Shown in pieces: positions 1 to 10,813 of a DNA stretch of 64,000 nt (position 1 is its first letter; every line of letters starts with the position of its first letter). The stretch is from Cordilura impudica (Eukaryota; Arthropoda; Insecta; Diptera; Scathophagidae). The notes below the pieces were generated by a model, which made no database searches, was not told the DNA's origin, and saw nothing but the letters and a program-made list of their open reading frames with translations. The stretch lies in contig OY821517.1 of NCBI GenBank assembly GCA_963682025.1, positions 108,824,794 through 108,888,793 on the forward strand, written 5' to 3'. Made by a program: the position numbers and the translations under genes.

Positions 1-632
1 GGCTTAAAAATGGCTTATAGCATTATGACCGACCAAGCTCCATTATTCCACAATGGTCGAAATTCTGAAAAAAAAAACTCTAAATCCATAAAAAAAGTCA
101 CATATGTGATTTTCAAAATTTATTGAAAAAAATCTGAAATTCAATTTGAGAAAGCCAAATACAGGTGTCGAAAGAGCATGAACTTTGCTTAAAAATGGCT
201 TCTAACATTATGACCGATCCAGCTCCCTTTTTCCACAACAGTCCAAATTCTGAAAAAAAAAAAAACTCTAAATCCATAAAAAAAAGTCACATATGCGATT
301 TTGAAAATTTTTTGGAGAAGTTCTGAAATTCAATTTGGGAAAGCCAAGTACAGGTGTCGAAAGAGCATGAAAGTGGCTTAAAAATGGCTTATAACATTAT
401 GACCGACCTAGAATCCATTTTTAAACAATGGTCAAAATTCTAAAAAAAAAACTCTAAATCCATAAAAAAGTTACATATGTGATTTTCAAAATTTTTTGGT
501 GAAGTTCTGAAAATCAATTTGGGAAAGCCAAATACACGCGTCGAAAGAGCATGAACGTGGCTTAAAAATGGCATATAACATTATGACCGACCAAGCTCCC
601 TTTTCCACAATGGTCAAAATTCAAAAATTCAA
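1..632. repeat. Tandem satellite, ~185-bp unit, about 3.4 copies
   Basis: The phrase GCTTAAAAATGGC recurs at 2, 187, 376 and 560, giving a period of 184-189 bases. Each unit holds an A-run, a CACATATG-type box and a block reading CAGGTGTCGAAAGAGCATGAA. Units differ by point changes and A-run length. The array runs off the left edge and stops near 632 against a dispersed repeat. No coding potential is seen. Confidence 0.85.
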
Positions 633-639
633 AATTCAC

Positions 640-1193
640 CCGTTATTTTGCAAAAATATATACAAACAAAATTTGAGAAGAATCAGGGCAATATTTTTGT
701 TTTTTGATAGATTTAAGTGAAGATTGGGAAGCAGCTCTATACGGGGCATATGACTAAGAGTTATCCAATAGGGATCATTTTTGGACTACTGATTAATGGA
801 TGCAATATATACATACAAACCCAATTCGACTAAGATTTGTATGATAATTTGGATCTTATGGCAATATATGTTGATTTCATAGGGGTCATTTGTATGGGGG
901 CTAGGTCTAAACATGGACCGATTCTCACCAGTTTCAATAGCGTTCATCCCACGGCCGATAAAAGATCAAATACCAAATTTCGTCAAAATATATTCATATC
1001 TGCGACCTGCAATTTGATTACAAGCTTTACATGGACACACAGACGGACGGACGGACATCGCTAAATCGAATCAGATAGTGATTCTGATTCGATCGGTATA
1101 ATTAAAGATGGGTGGAGGTCAAATATTTTTGGTTGTTACAAACAGCAGCACAAAGTCATTATACCCAACCCACATAGTGGTATAGGGTATAAA
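640..1193 (-). repeat. DINE-1/Helentron-like dispersed repeat, 3'-truncated copy
   Basis: This is one of about ten copies of a dispersed repeat here. In forward orientation the family starts with a TATACCC hairpin, carries a GTCY (here GGAC) microsatellite near 1045-1060, and ends with a palindrome followed by CTTACTTGT. On this copy the TATACCC end lies at 1190 and the palindromic end is missing. The design (5' hairpin, microsatellite, 3' palindrome, CTTACTTGT end) matches non-autonomous Helentrons (DINE-1/mini-me) of flies; the name is inferred from architecture. Confidence 0.6.
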
Positions 1194-1309
1194 TACGGAC
1201 ACGAAACTACACAGGTAGGTTATTAAAGGTGGCAAAAAATTGCAACGGATAACATAAATAATTTAATTGACTCTATGCCTCGGCATTGTGAAACAGTACT
1301 GACAAATAA

Positions 1310-1873
1310 CACTACTCAACAAAATGAAAAAAATTTCATGTACTCCGGATGCGATAATTTTTTCTGTGTAGATAACCTTGACATGAGCTCGAAAAACGCA
1401 ATAAAAAAATTTTTTTTCGTTTGGTTTTTTTTTTTTTTTTTTTTTTAAATTTTAAAAATTTTTTTTTGGTTAATTTGTTTCGTCCAGCATAACTCGGGAA
1501 CCACTAGCCCGATTTAATTGAATGAAATTGTAAAAAATTTAAAATTACAATTCCCTTAATCTGTTTATATATTGTTTTCCTATACAAGCAACAGTTTCCA
1601 AGTTAAAAATGAATATATAAAGGAAAAAACTTATTTTTGCCTAAAAATTAAAATTTTTTTTTTTTTAAAAATCCATAAAAAATACCAAATGAAAAAAATT
1701 TCAAATCTTATTACTTTTACGTAAAGATACATAACCTATGAGCAAAATAAGGAAAGATCATGAAAATCGATGCACGCGTTTCGCTTTTATTCGCAATTGA
1801 GTAAAGGTATGAATTTAAAAAATTTGCTCGACATATGCACAACTTTGTCTATGGTAAGGTTTTTTCTTTTTTT
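1310..1873 (+). repeat. Left long terminal inverted repeat of the 1310-4085 element
   Basis: It mirrors 3533-4085. The two arms share GGATGCGATAATTTTTTCTG next to the tip, the T/A homopolymer block around 1425-1446, and CTATGGTAAGG at the inner edge. The left arm has a ~10-base insertion close to its tip (1322-1337). Confidence 0.85.
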
Positions 1874-2240
1874 TTATGATTCTCAGAATTAACAAAACGG
1901 AATAAACAAAGGGTTATTTAATTTTTATGATTGCGTAAGCAAAGTAATAAACGGTAATAAATGTGCGTGAACAATTAAAAGGAAAAAAGGAAAGGGGACT
2001 TTTTTACTTATTTGGGTTTTCCGGTGACTACCTGTATGATTTTTTTACATAAATGCAACCCACATTTATTCGGAAAATTTAAGACTCACACATGGTGAAA
2101 CAGGTATGTAGCCACCGTAAAAAAATATACACCCATTTATAAGTACCTGTCAGTAAAATACTAAACAATACACAGTACAAATAGGTCTTCATTGATCGAT
2201 TTTACTCATTCAACAAGTGTCGACGAACGCGATAGTTAAA

Positions 2241-3429
2241 ATGAGCAAACGTTCGCGAGTATTTGAATGCAATACCAATCCAAGTAATTTTTGTTACATG
2301 TGCGGAGAATACGTTTGTGGAAAAAACAAGCGTTATTTTTCACCTAAATTGAGAGATTCATTTGAAGAGAGCTTCAATTTAAAGGTCTCAAACATAGATG
2401 AGCGGTGGACACCAAGTGCTCTATGTCCAAGGTGCTACGTACAGCTAAGTGACTCAAGGTAAGTGTAGATTACGAAATTCAAGAACATATATAACTTATT
2501 ATTGCAATTCTTTCAGACGACAGCCGAGAATCATCATGCCAATGCTTTGGAGAGCTCCGCTTTGCCATGCAACAGATTGCTACTTCTGTCTTAGCAAAAA
2601 AACAGGCGTGGGAAAAAATATACGATGGACTTACGCTGCTGTTTCAACAGTGAATTTTCCAGTGCCATTTTCCAAAGAACCAGTGGACCCGCAACCGCCC
2701 GTTTCAAGATGGGCATCTAATAATGAGGCGATACATCCATCATCAGATCCGGAGAGAGTAGGAACCACATCAGAATGCGAGTCAACATATAAATTGCATG
2801 GAGGTCAACGCTTATGTTCCCAAGCAGAACTGAACGATTGGGTTAGAGAATTGAAACTCTCCAAGGAAGATGCAGAGTTGCATGCATCGCGCATGAAACA
2901 GTTCGGTTTCTTGGCTCCTGGTGTGGTGACAACAATCTACAGGAAGCGTCATGAACCATACGCAAGGTACTACACAAAAAAAGACAACATCTGTTTTTGT
3001 AAGGACATTCCCGGATTATTTGGTGAACTCGGGTACTCTTACGATCCAGGAGAGTGGCGTCTTTTCATCGACAGCAACAAGCAGAGCCTTAAAGCAATTT
3101 TACTGCACAACGGCAACAAGAAACCTTCGATTCCAATTGCTCATGCCGTTGACACCAAGGAAACATACGAAGTCATGGACAATCTACTAAAGTGCCTTAA
3201 CTATGAGAAACACGATTGGAAAGTTTGTGCCGACCTTAAGGTTATCGGTATCCTTTGTGGATTACAAGGTGGATTCACAAAGTACTGTTGTTTTCTCTGC
3301 CTTTGGGACAGCCGCGATCGTCAACATCATTACACCAGGAGGAGTTGGACAGAAAGAGTTAACTTCATCCCCGGCAGCGACAACGTGAAATATACACCAC
3401 TCATAAAAAACTTTTTTATAATTAATTAA
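2241..3429 (+). pseudogene. Transposase-like protein of the LCLWDSR family, two exons, C-terminal half deleted
   Basis: Exon 1 (2241-2458) gives a Cys-rich N-terminus (NFCYMCG ... LCPRC), perhaps a zinc-binding DNA-recognition domain. A 58-base intron with GTAAGT and TTTCAG borders (2459-2516) joins in frame to exon 2, starting RQPRIIMPMLW. Exon 2 carries WRLFIDSNKQ, DWKVCADLKVIG and YCCFLCLWDSRDRQHHY; the aspartates of FIDS and CADLK are candidate metal-binding residues of an RNase H-like fold. Relatives elsewhere in this window continue with LLPPLHIKLGL-like and HGERFHQ blocks, but here the frame stops after TPLIKN, close to the right inverted repeat. So the presumed third acidic residue is gone. 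The first ATG is at 2241; the frame is open a little upstream without an ATG. Function as a transposase is inferred from its place between inverted repeats. Confidence 0.7.
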
Positions 3430-3532
3430 TGTTGATATCCTTTGGATAATTTCTTGTACATATATCGAATTGTTTTTTAATTTAAAGTCATATATTTTTG
3501 TCACCCAACAAATTTTAATTTTTTTTGTAATA

Positions 3533-4085
3533 AAAAAGAAAAAACCTTACCATAGACAAAGTTGTGCATATGTCGAGCAAATTTTTTAAATTCATACCTT
3601 TACTCAATTGCGAATAAAAGCGAAACGCGTGCATCGATTTTCATGATCTTTCTCTTATTTTGCTCATAGGTTATGTATCTTTACGTAAAAGTAATAAGAT
3701 TTGACATTTTTTTTCATTTGGGATTTTTTATGGATTTTTAAAAAAAAAAATTTTAAATCTTTAGGCAAAAATAAGTTTTTTCCTTTATATATTCATTTTT
3801 AACTTGGAAACTGTTGCTTTTATAGGAAAACAATATATAAACAGATTAAGGGAATTGTAATTCTAAATTTTTTACAATTTAATTCAATTAAATCGGGCTA
3901 GTGGTTCCCGAGTTATGCCGGACGAAACAAATTAACCAAAAAAAAATTTTTTAAATTTAAAAAAAAAAAAAAAAAAAAAACCAAACGAAAAAAAAATTTT
4001 TTATTGCGTTTTTCGAGCTCATGTCAAGGTTATCTACACAGAAAAAATTATCGCATCCCGAGTACATTTTGACTGTTGACTAGTG
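3533..4085 (-). repeat. Right long terminal inverted repeat of the 1310-4085 element
   Basis: It is the reverse complement of 1310-1873, beginning at the inner edge with CCTTACCATAG and ending TGTTGACTAGTG before the TAA duplication. Confidence 0.85.
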
Positions 4086-5329
4086 TAATGGTTATCCAAA
4101 AAATATTGAAACCAAAAATATTTTTAATATTTTGTCAATAGCACACAAATTAAAAAAGTTAAATTTTGTTATTTTTTGCTATATTAAGTTAAAATTTTCT
4201 GTTAGAAAACAAAGTAAACAAATGTTTAAATTAATATAAGAGTTTTTAATTTTATGATCCAATTTTTTTGTATTGACCGTTCAAGCTATATATATATAAA
4301 ATATATTTTGTCAAATGTTTCCATTGGATTGTCACTCATCACTGACTGGATGAATTTCTGATTCAATGGCTTGAACGTCTACTTATAAATTTTGGGATTA
4401 TATTAAATTCGAAAACAAATCGTTATAATGCAAAATGATTGAAAACCCCATTCCGAATTGCGGAATAACTCCTTTTAGGATTTCCAGATCGAAAAACGTT
4501 AAATCTTGGCGGGAAACGCAAAACCGCTGACATCTCGAAAACTAAGCATGGTAGTGAAAAGTGTACTGTCTTTAAAATGTGTCTGTCTTCATCAAGTGCA
4601 TATTCCTACAAAAATATTGTCATAATTTTTTATCCGGTTCGTTAGACACATTACAACTAACTAGTAATTGATTTCTGCCATTCTATACATGCTGAGCTTT
4701 TTTTATTTCCCCTCACATCTGTTTTCTAAAAGCTATAAATTATATTCTTAAGAAACAATTTTAAAAATTCACATTATTTAATCTTCCAACATTTAACAAA
4801 ACAACTACACAAAAAAAGAGATCAATTTAAAAGAGTTTGTAAATTTTTTCATTACTTCCACATGAAACTCATTTAGCTAATAATTGACATCCGCTTCCTT
4901 CTGTTTTTTTGACTTCCTACAGTACTTGCAACTTTACTTGTTCTACTGTTTTCATTTTCTAGTTCCTGGCATTATATAATGAACAAGTACGAGTATTTAA
5001 CTATGTACGTATATTTTTTCAATTTTTCACCAATTTTTTGTGAATTTTTTTTTTATTTTGCCCAACTTTGTGTTACAATGAACTTAATTTTTATCCTTTT
5101 ATATCGTTGAAACTACGTGTCACGTCATCAGTCAACTTCAAGTCTTAAGTAGAACGTATAGAGTAGTTGTACGAGTACTACATGTACAAGACAAAAGTTT
5201 ATATAAAAGTATGAAGGTTTCATTCAATCTTCTGTATAGAGACAAATGGGGTACCAAAAAAAAAAAAAAAAAAAGTGACTGACTGTATGTACGTTTGCAT
5301 ATAAGTAGGAGCCACCACAGTTAATTATT
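4086..5329. other. AT-rich stretch, nothing recognised
   Basis: No open frame of interest, no inverted repeats and no similarity to other parts of the window were seen. There is an A-run near 5260. Confidence 0.5.
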
Positions 5330-5515
5330 TTACATTAAATTAAATAATGATACACTTTTCAGACCTTCTGTCGAAAAGAAATTTAACAGAAAATACAACA
5401 CCAATGGAAAATAAAACATTGCTCCGGTTACCAACCCAATGAAGAGTAATATGGCTGGTATGTTGAAGTATGTAGCTATATTAAGAAAAAGCCAAAAACG
5501 TGACATAATTTGCAT
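5330..5515 (-). CDS. Possible small membrane protein, 58-61 residues, unrecognised
   Basis: The reading frame starts at 5515 (or at a second ATG giving MSRFWLFLN) and ends with a TAA at 5330. It is strongly hydrophobic with two likely membrane segments (around IPAILLFIGLVTGAMF and PLVLYFLLNFF) and a short polar tail. It uses varied codons and is not a simple repeat, which is why I list it. No family is recognised, no intron signals are evident, and hydrophobic frames arise readily by chance in T-rich DNA, so it may be spurious. Confidence 0.2.
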   Translation of the reverse strand: MQIMSRFWLFLNIATYFNIPAILLFIGLVTGAMFYFPLVLYFLLNFFSTEGLKSVSLFNLM

Positions 5516-6687
5516 ATTATATTATTTTTTTTTACAATACATACATACTTATATAATTTTTTGCCATTTTTTAGTATTTTTCTTTCAGTTATGTCATTTG
5601 TGTACGGCTTCTTTTTTAAATATGGGTGAAAAACTTATGGTCGATTCCATTGCAACAATCCTTAAAAATGGCGCAGTCGAAAATAAGTTAATAACAACTA
5701 AATATTTTAACATTATTTGGCTTAAGATCATAAATTTCTTGTAAACAAAAAAATTCTAATCAAGTTAACCAAGTCGTTCAACGGATTTCGCCAGGAGATA
5801 TTCTTAAAGAGTAAATAATTTTTTTATTCATTTGTGGCTACTTATCTTTCAGCAATTTAAATTCGAATTTAATTTTGAAATTCCCATTCATCTAAATTTT
5901 GAGAATATCTATCGGATATGGAAATGAAGTGCAATTTCCTTATAAGTTTTAATTGATGAAAAACTCCAAAGTCATGCTACTTATTAAAACAATCAGCCTT
6001 GGGTAGATGTAAGTAACATGAGTATGGAATACACAATAAACAAATTGAAAATAGATAATAAAAAATATATTTTTGTATTACCAGTTCAGTTTAATTAGAG
6101 ATTACAATAACGAAATTCATTTAAATATTTATTTTATTTTTAAACGAATAATTTATCACTTTTTTCACAAAGAGGAAACTTAACGTTTAAAGCTATTGTA
6201 CGAGTATACTGTAAGAATAAAAAAATTATGTTAATACTAATTAAAAAAATATAAGTATTTATTTATTTAATTTAGCTACAATATAACAACAGCAGATCAA
6301 AGAATACAAAAATTTTACAAAAATAATACAGACTTCAAATACAGTTATAAATATAATCGCTTGAGTTGAAATAAGTCAATAGTCTTCTTTTAATAATATC
6401 AACAGCACCGGAAAAATCAATTAAAGCATAGCGTAAACAGGTTCGCGAGATCGAAGCTCTCTGTTAGGAACATTTATACATATTTCTCCAAGAACACACT
6501 CAAAATAAATTTTACCATAAACTAAGTTGAGGAAGAATGATATATTAAAAATGATCCTTCTACTTTTTAGAGTTGGAGCTTTAATAGGGCTAAATGACTG
6601 CGATATGGTAGGAGCCCTAATTCCACGTTCCACCGCAGATTTCGAAAACAAATTAGCAATAACTATTTCTGAACTGTTTAAAGCTTT
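5516..6687. other. AT-rich stretch, nothing recognised
   Basis: Short open frames occur on both strands but none shows a family motif. The right part adjoins a piggyBac scrap and may include its decayed upstream sequence. Confidence 0.4.
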
Positions 6688-6892
6688 TTGATGAAGACAT
6701 TATATTGTGGATTCTACATTATGGATACCTATTCAAGTATCGTCCTGTATTGGTCTACAAAGCCATCATTGGGTATCCTAATGGTAAAACAGACCATGAC
6801 TCGGTCAACGTTTTTGCACATAAGTTCTTTTATACATTTCGCCAATAATTGTGCTTTAGACAAAACTGATAAAATTGCTAAGGTATGTATAG
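6688..6892 (+). pseudogene. piggyBac transposase fragment
   Basis: About 50 residues align by eye with the piggyBac transposase at 40.5-41.1 kb: YWSTKPSLGI, MVKQTMTRSTF, a lost loop, then IHFANN and DKIAKV, matching YWSVQQDMGV, MVKQTMSRNRF, LHLSDN and DRFAKV there. It covers only part of the region before the first catalytic aspartate. It ends exactly where a DINE-like repeat begins at 6893, so that insertion or a rearrangement truncated it. Confidence 0.6.
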
Positions 6893-7554
6893 CAAGTAAG
6901 AAATTATAGTTGGTCTAGACCGACAATACGATACCTTATACCATGAGCTTAGATACCCTATCTCTTAGATCCAACTAATTGGATATAGAAAATAAGAATA
7001 AACCAAATCTGAGTGGCATTATTATTAATTTTTTTGGCTGCAGATATGAAAAAGTTCATATCGGATGCTATATCTATATGCGGACTAGATCGAAACATGG
7101 ACCGATTCTGACCATATTTGATAGTCAATTTGAAAAAATATATACAAACCAAATTTTAAAAAAATTTGTGCAATATTTTTGTTTTTTTATAGATTTAAGT
7201 GAAGATCGGGAAGCAGCTCTATGTGGGGCCTATGACTAAGAATTGTCCTATGGGATTATTTTTGGACTACTTGTTAATGGATATAATGAACATATACAAA
7301 CCCAATTTGACTGAGATCTATATGATAATTTGTTCATGGCGATTACATAGGGCTCTTTTGTATGGGGACTTGGTCTGAACATAGACCGAATTTCACCAAT
7401 TTCAACAGCGTTTATCCCATGGCCAATTGAAGCTTACATACCAAATTTCATCAAAATATATTCACATTTGTGACCTGTAGTTTGATGAAAGTTTTACACG
7501 GACACACAGACGGACGGACGGACATCGCTAACTCGACTCAGAAAGTGATTCGGT
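6893..7554 (-). repeat. DINE-1/Helentron-like repeat copy lacking its 5' hairpin
   Basis: Reading in reverse, the copy ends with the family's palindrome (GGTCTAGACC core) and the CTTACTT-type tip at 6893-6925. The GGAC microsatellite is at 7503-7526. The sequence breaks off at AGTGATTCGG, where the LCLWDSR relic begins. Confidence 0.6.
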
Positions 7555-8401
7555 GTTAGAGTCCAGCAATAGTCTCCCAGCATGTTTTTGTCCCAAAATC
7601 TATATAATTTCAATTTTCATTACATCTTAGTGAGCACGCTCCCCTTGTTCATCGCTCGCCGCACTGTGGTAAATATTTTGAGATAGCGGTCAAAACTCCT
7701 TTTGGTTTTTTTCTCCGATTTTAAAGTTATTAGACTCATATGAAAGTAGACAGCAGTAAACCTCGGCAGCCAAAAAATTAGAACTCTATTTCAACCATTT
7801 CACTGAGAACGGGGTGGTCCAAAATGGGCTTTTTCAGAATTTAGTAAATTTATGATATTTTTAGTTAATTTTTAAAGTTTAAATGATCATAACTTTTTTG
7901 TTTTTCAAGATTTTTAGACGAAATAAATTTTGTGTTATAACTTAACCTATTTCCTATCACTGGTAAAAAAATTGAAGCTCTACTGTTTTCAGAACAATTT
8001 AAATTTTTTTTTTAAAAAAGGTCAAATTTCTCGGAAATTTCCTACTTCATAGAGCACAACTCCTGTGAGTCAAGCTGAGTCAAAACACAGATTTACTATT
8101 TTGTAGTCCTAACTCTCCCCTACATTCCTATATATACATGTCCATGCATCGGGACTGCACTTTTTGAGCTACAGCAATTTTTCTGACCCAAGGTAAGATA
8201 TTCGGTACAAATGCACGTCATATTTTTTGAGAAGTTATTTGTATGTGAAAGTGGCTATTATGCATATATTTTGATGAAATTTTGTACAAGAGTTCTTATT
8301 GACCCAAAAAATAATTTTGTTGAAATTAGGAGAAGTTGGCCCATATTTGGACCTAGTCCACATAGAAGGGTGTATCAAAATTTTGACAAAAATGACAACA
8401 G

Positions 8402-8737
8402 AACTCTCAAATTATGTGGTATCTGGCAATTCATTTGGAAAAGGCAAAAAAGATTTTATTGCCATCTAATACTACACAACTTAAATACGTGAAAATTGCA
8501 AATAAATTTAAAACCAATGGAAATAACTGGTAAAACCAAGTACCTTTTATATTATTGCCAGTACCTGTTAACTCTCAAATTATGTGGTATCTAGCAATTC
8601 ATTTGGAAAAGGTAAAAAAGATTTTATTGCCATCTAATATTACACAACTTAAATACGTGAAAATTGCAAATAAATTTAAAACCAATGGAAATAACTGGTA
8701 AAACCAACTACCAGTTATATTATGTTTCAAAGAGGTA
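8402..8737 (+). repeat. Tandem duplication, 168-bp unit, two copies
   Basis: AACTCTCAAATTATGTGGTA begins at 8402 and again at 8570. The copies are nearly identical and lie about 80 bases upstream of the Transib reading frame, so they may carry duplicated promoter or 5' leader sequence. Confidence 0.9.
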
Positions 8738-8816
8738 AAAAAAGATCAATTTGAAACTTCGAGCAATAGTATATTAATCCATGCATTCATTTTTTTTCTT
8801 CATTATTGTTTAAACA

Positions 8817-10813
8817 ATGGCTAAATTCAGTTATAGTGTTCTATCTGATATATATTTTGAACGGAAAGATGAAAACGACATTATTTTACATATAATGAAT
8901 AATCTATTCTTTAAAATATACGACAAACAAGAAATTAAAATTCATAACTTAAAAATAAAAAACTTTTTAAATACTTTAAGAAAACGGTACAATCAATGTT
9001 CCAGAAACAAGAAATTGTTTTACTCACGCAACCAAGAATGGCTAAGAAATACTCTTATTTTTAAAAAGCCATCAGTAACTACCACGGAAACTGGAAAAGG
9101 TGGTCGACCAGCAAAGCCAATTGATAATTGTAGTGAAAGATCACGAGGACGCAAGCTTAAACATATCAATGAAGAAGTTTCTTGTAGCATCATAAAGGAT
9201 TCATTTCTGCATCAAATTCAACCATCGAAAACTAAAAAGGGTAAAATTGCTATCATTGAAAAAATAGTGAAAGCAAGCCCCAGACGCACAAAAAGGATTT
9301 TAGAAAGTATGCCGACACCAACTGAAGAAAATAAATTTACTCCAGAAGAAGCATTTACACTATTTTTGGATTTGAAAATGACTAAAAACCAATATACAGA
9401 ATTGTGGAAGCGAACCAATGAAAAAAATTGTGGAATTTTTCCATCATATCGAGATATAGTTTCTGCCAAAAAAGATTGCTTACCTTCACCAACTGCTATT
9501 AGTGTAACTTCAAGTTCAGCAGAAATAAAATTGCAGGATCTTCTTGAACACACTGCAGAACGATTATTAAAGACATTTGATGCTGACTATTTAAAGAAAT
9601 TTAAAAATTGCAGCATGACTTTAATTTCTAAACGGGGATGTGATGGGTCCTCTGGCCAGAAACAATACAAACAATGTAATGCGGAAAATTCATCAGATGC
9701 CAATTTATTCATGATTTCTTTCGTTCCATTACGTTTAACAAAAACTTATATTGGTTCAGAGTAGAGCTGCAGAGATAGATGTATGGAAGAATGAAATTCC
9801 CTCGTCAACAAAATTTTGTAGACCAATAAAGTTTGCTTACAAAAAGGAGACTCAAGATGTCATAGATGAAGAAGTTCGAAAAATAAATGATCAAATTAAA
9901 GAACTTCAACCAGTAACATTTAAATTTGATGACCAAGACATTGAAGTAAATTTTAAAATGTGTCTCACAATGATTGATGGAAAAGTTGCACAAGCTTTAA
10001 CCAAAACAAAGTCATCGTCAAGCTGCACCACATGCCAAAAAGCATCAAGTCAATTGAGCCAACCACCAACACAAGACGATAGTTTTAATGAAGCATATGA
10101 ATTTGGAATGTCACCTCTTCATGCTAGAATTCGTTTTATGGAGCATATTCTTAAATTGGGATACGATTTGGAATTTGGCCCGTTAGGCGAAACAATGAGA
10201 AACAACAAAGAAAATTTGGAAAAAAGAAAGCAAAAAAAATAAAGATATTCAAGAAAAATACCGTGAGATAGGCCTTATAATTGACCAGCCAAAGCAAGGA
10301 GAAGGAAATTCTAATGATGGAAACACAGCAAGGAGATTTTTTTCCGATCCAGAAACTGCAGCTTCTATAACTGGAGTAGATTATGATTTAATACGACGAT
10401 TCCAAATCATATTACAAGTTATAGCATGTAGCAAAAAGATAGATGCAAAAAATTTTGGTCAGTATGCTAATGAGACAGCAACCTTTTATAACCAAAAATA
10501 TTCTTGGAGACATATGCCAACCACAGTTCACAAAATTTTGTTCCATGGGGAACAAATAATTCAGCACAATATGCTTCCAATTGGAGATCTCTCAGAAGAA
10601 GCCCAAGAAAAAAGAAACAAAGACTACAGATTCTTTCGCGAGCACAATACAAGAAAAATTTCCAGATATTGTACTAATGAAGATCTTATTAATATTTTGT
10701 TGTGCACATCAGACCCATATATGTCCAGTATTCGACAAAAATGGAAATCAACCTCATTAGAGTTAGATGAAGAAGCTAAACAACTTCTGCAAAATGAAAA
10801 TCAAAGCTATTAG
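8817..10813 (+). pseudogene. Transib/RAG1-like transposase, full length with two frameshifts
   Basis: From the ATG at 8817 the frame covers an N-terminal region rich in basic residues (GRPAKPIDNCSERSRGRKLK near residue 100), then RGCDGSSG with the first catalytic aspartate (near 9635). A one-base slip near 9745 leads into VWKNEIPSSTKFCRPIKF and MCLTMIDGKVAQAL with the second aspartate (near 9970), followed by a CTTC zinc-binding pair as in RAG1. A second slip in an A-run near 10240 leads into YREIGLIIDQPKQG, TVHKILFHG and LPIGDLSEEAQEKRNKDYRF with the third acidic residue (near 10600), stopping at 10811. Order, spacing and flanking text follow the RAG1 core. About 665 residues is normal for Transib. 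With only two indels and all three acidic residues kept, loss of function looks recent. No intron is needed. Confidence 0.85.

Larger units (their letters stand above)
1310..4085 (+). mobile_element. Long-TIR DNA transposon with CACTA-type ends (LCLWDSR family), TAA duplication
   Basis: The ends are CACTACTCAACA (1310-1321) and its near-complement TGTTGACTAGTG (4074-4085), flanked by TAA at 1307-1309 and 4086-4088. Very similar inverted repeats of about 0.55 kb follow (to ~1873 and from ~3533). Between them lies one intron-containing gene. CACTA-like termini with a 3-bp duplication are typical of the CMC group (EnSpm/CACTA). I cannot name the superfamily of the protein. The gene is 3'-deleted, so this copy is probably non-autonomous. 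Confidence 0.8.

Noticed and set aside
9218..9553. 111-codon minus-strand frame
   Set aside because: It lies opposite the conserved Transib coding frame and has no motif of its own.
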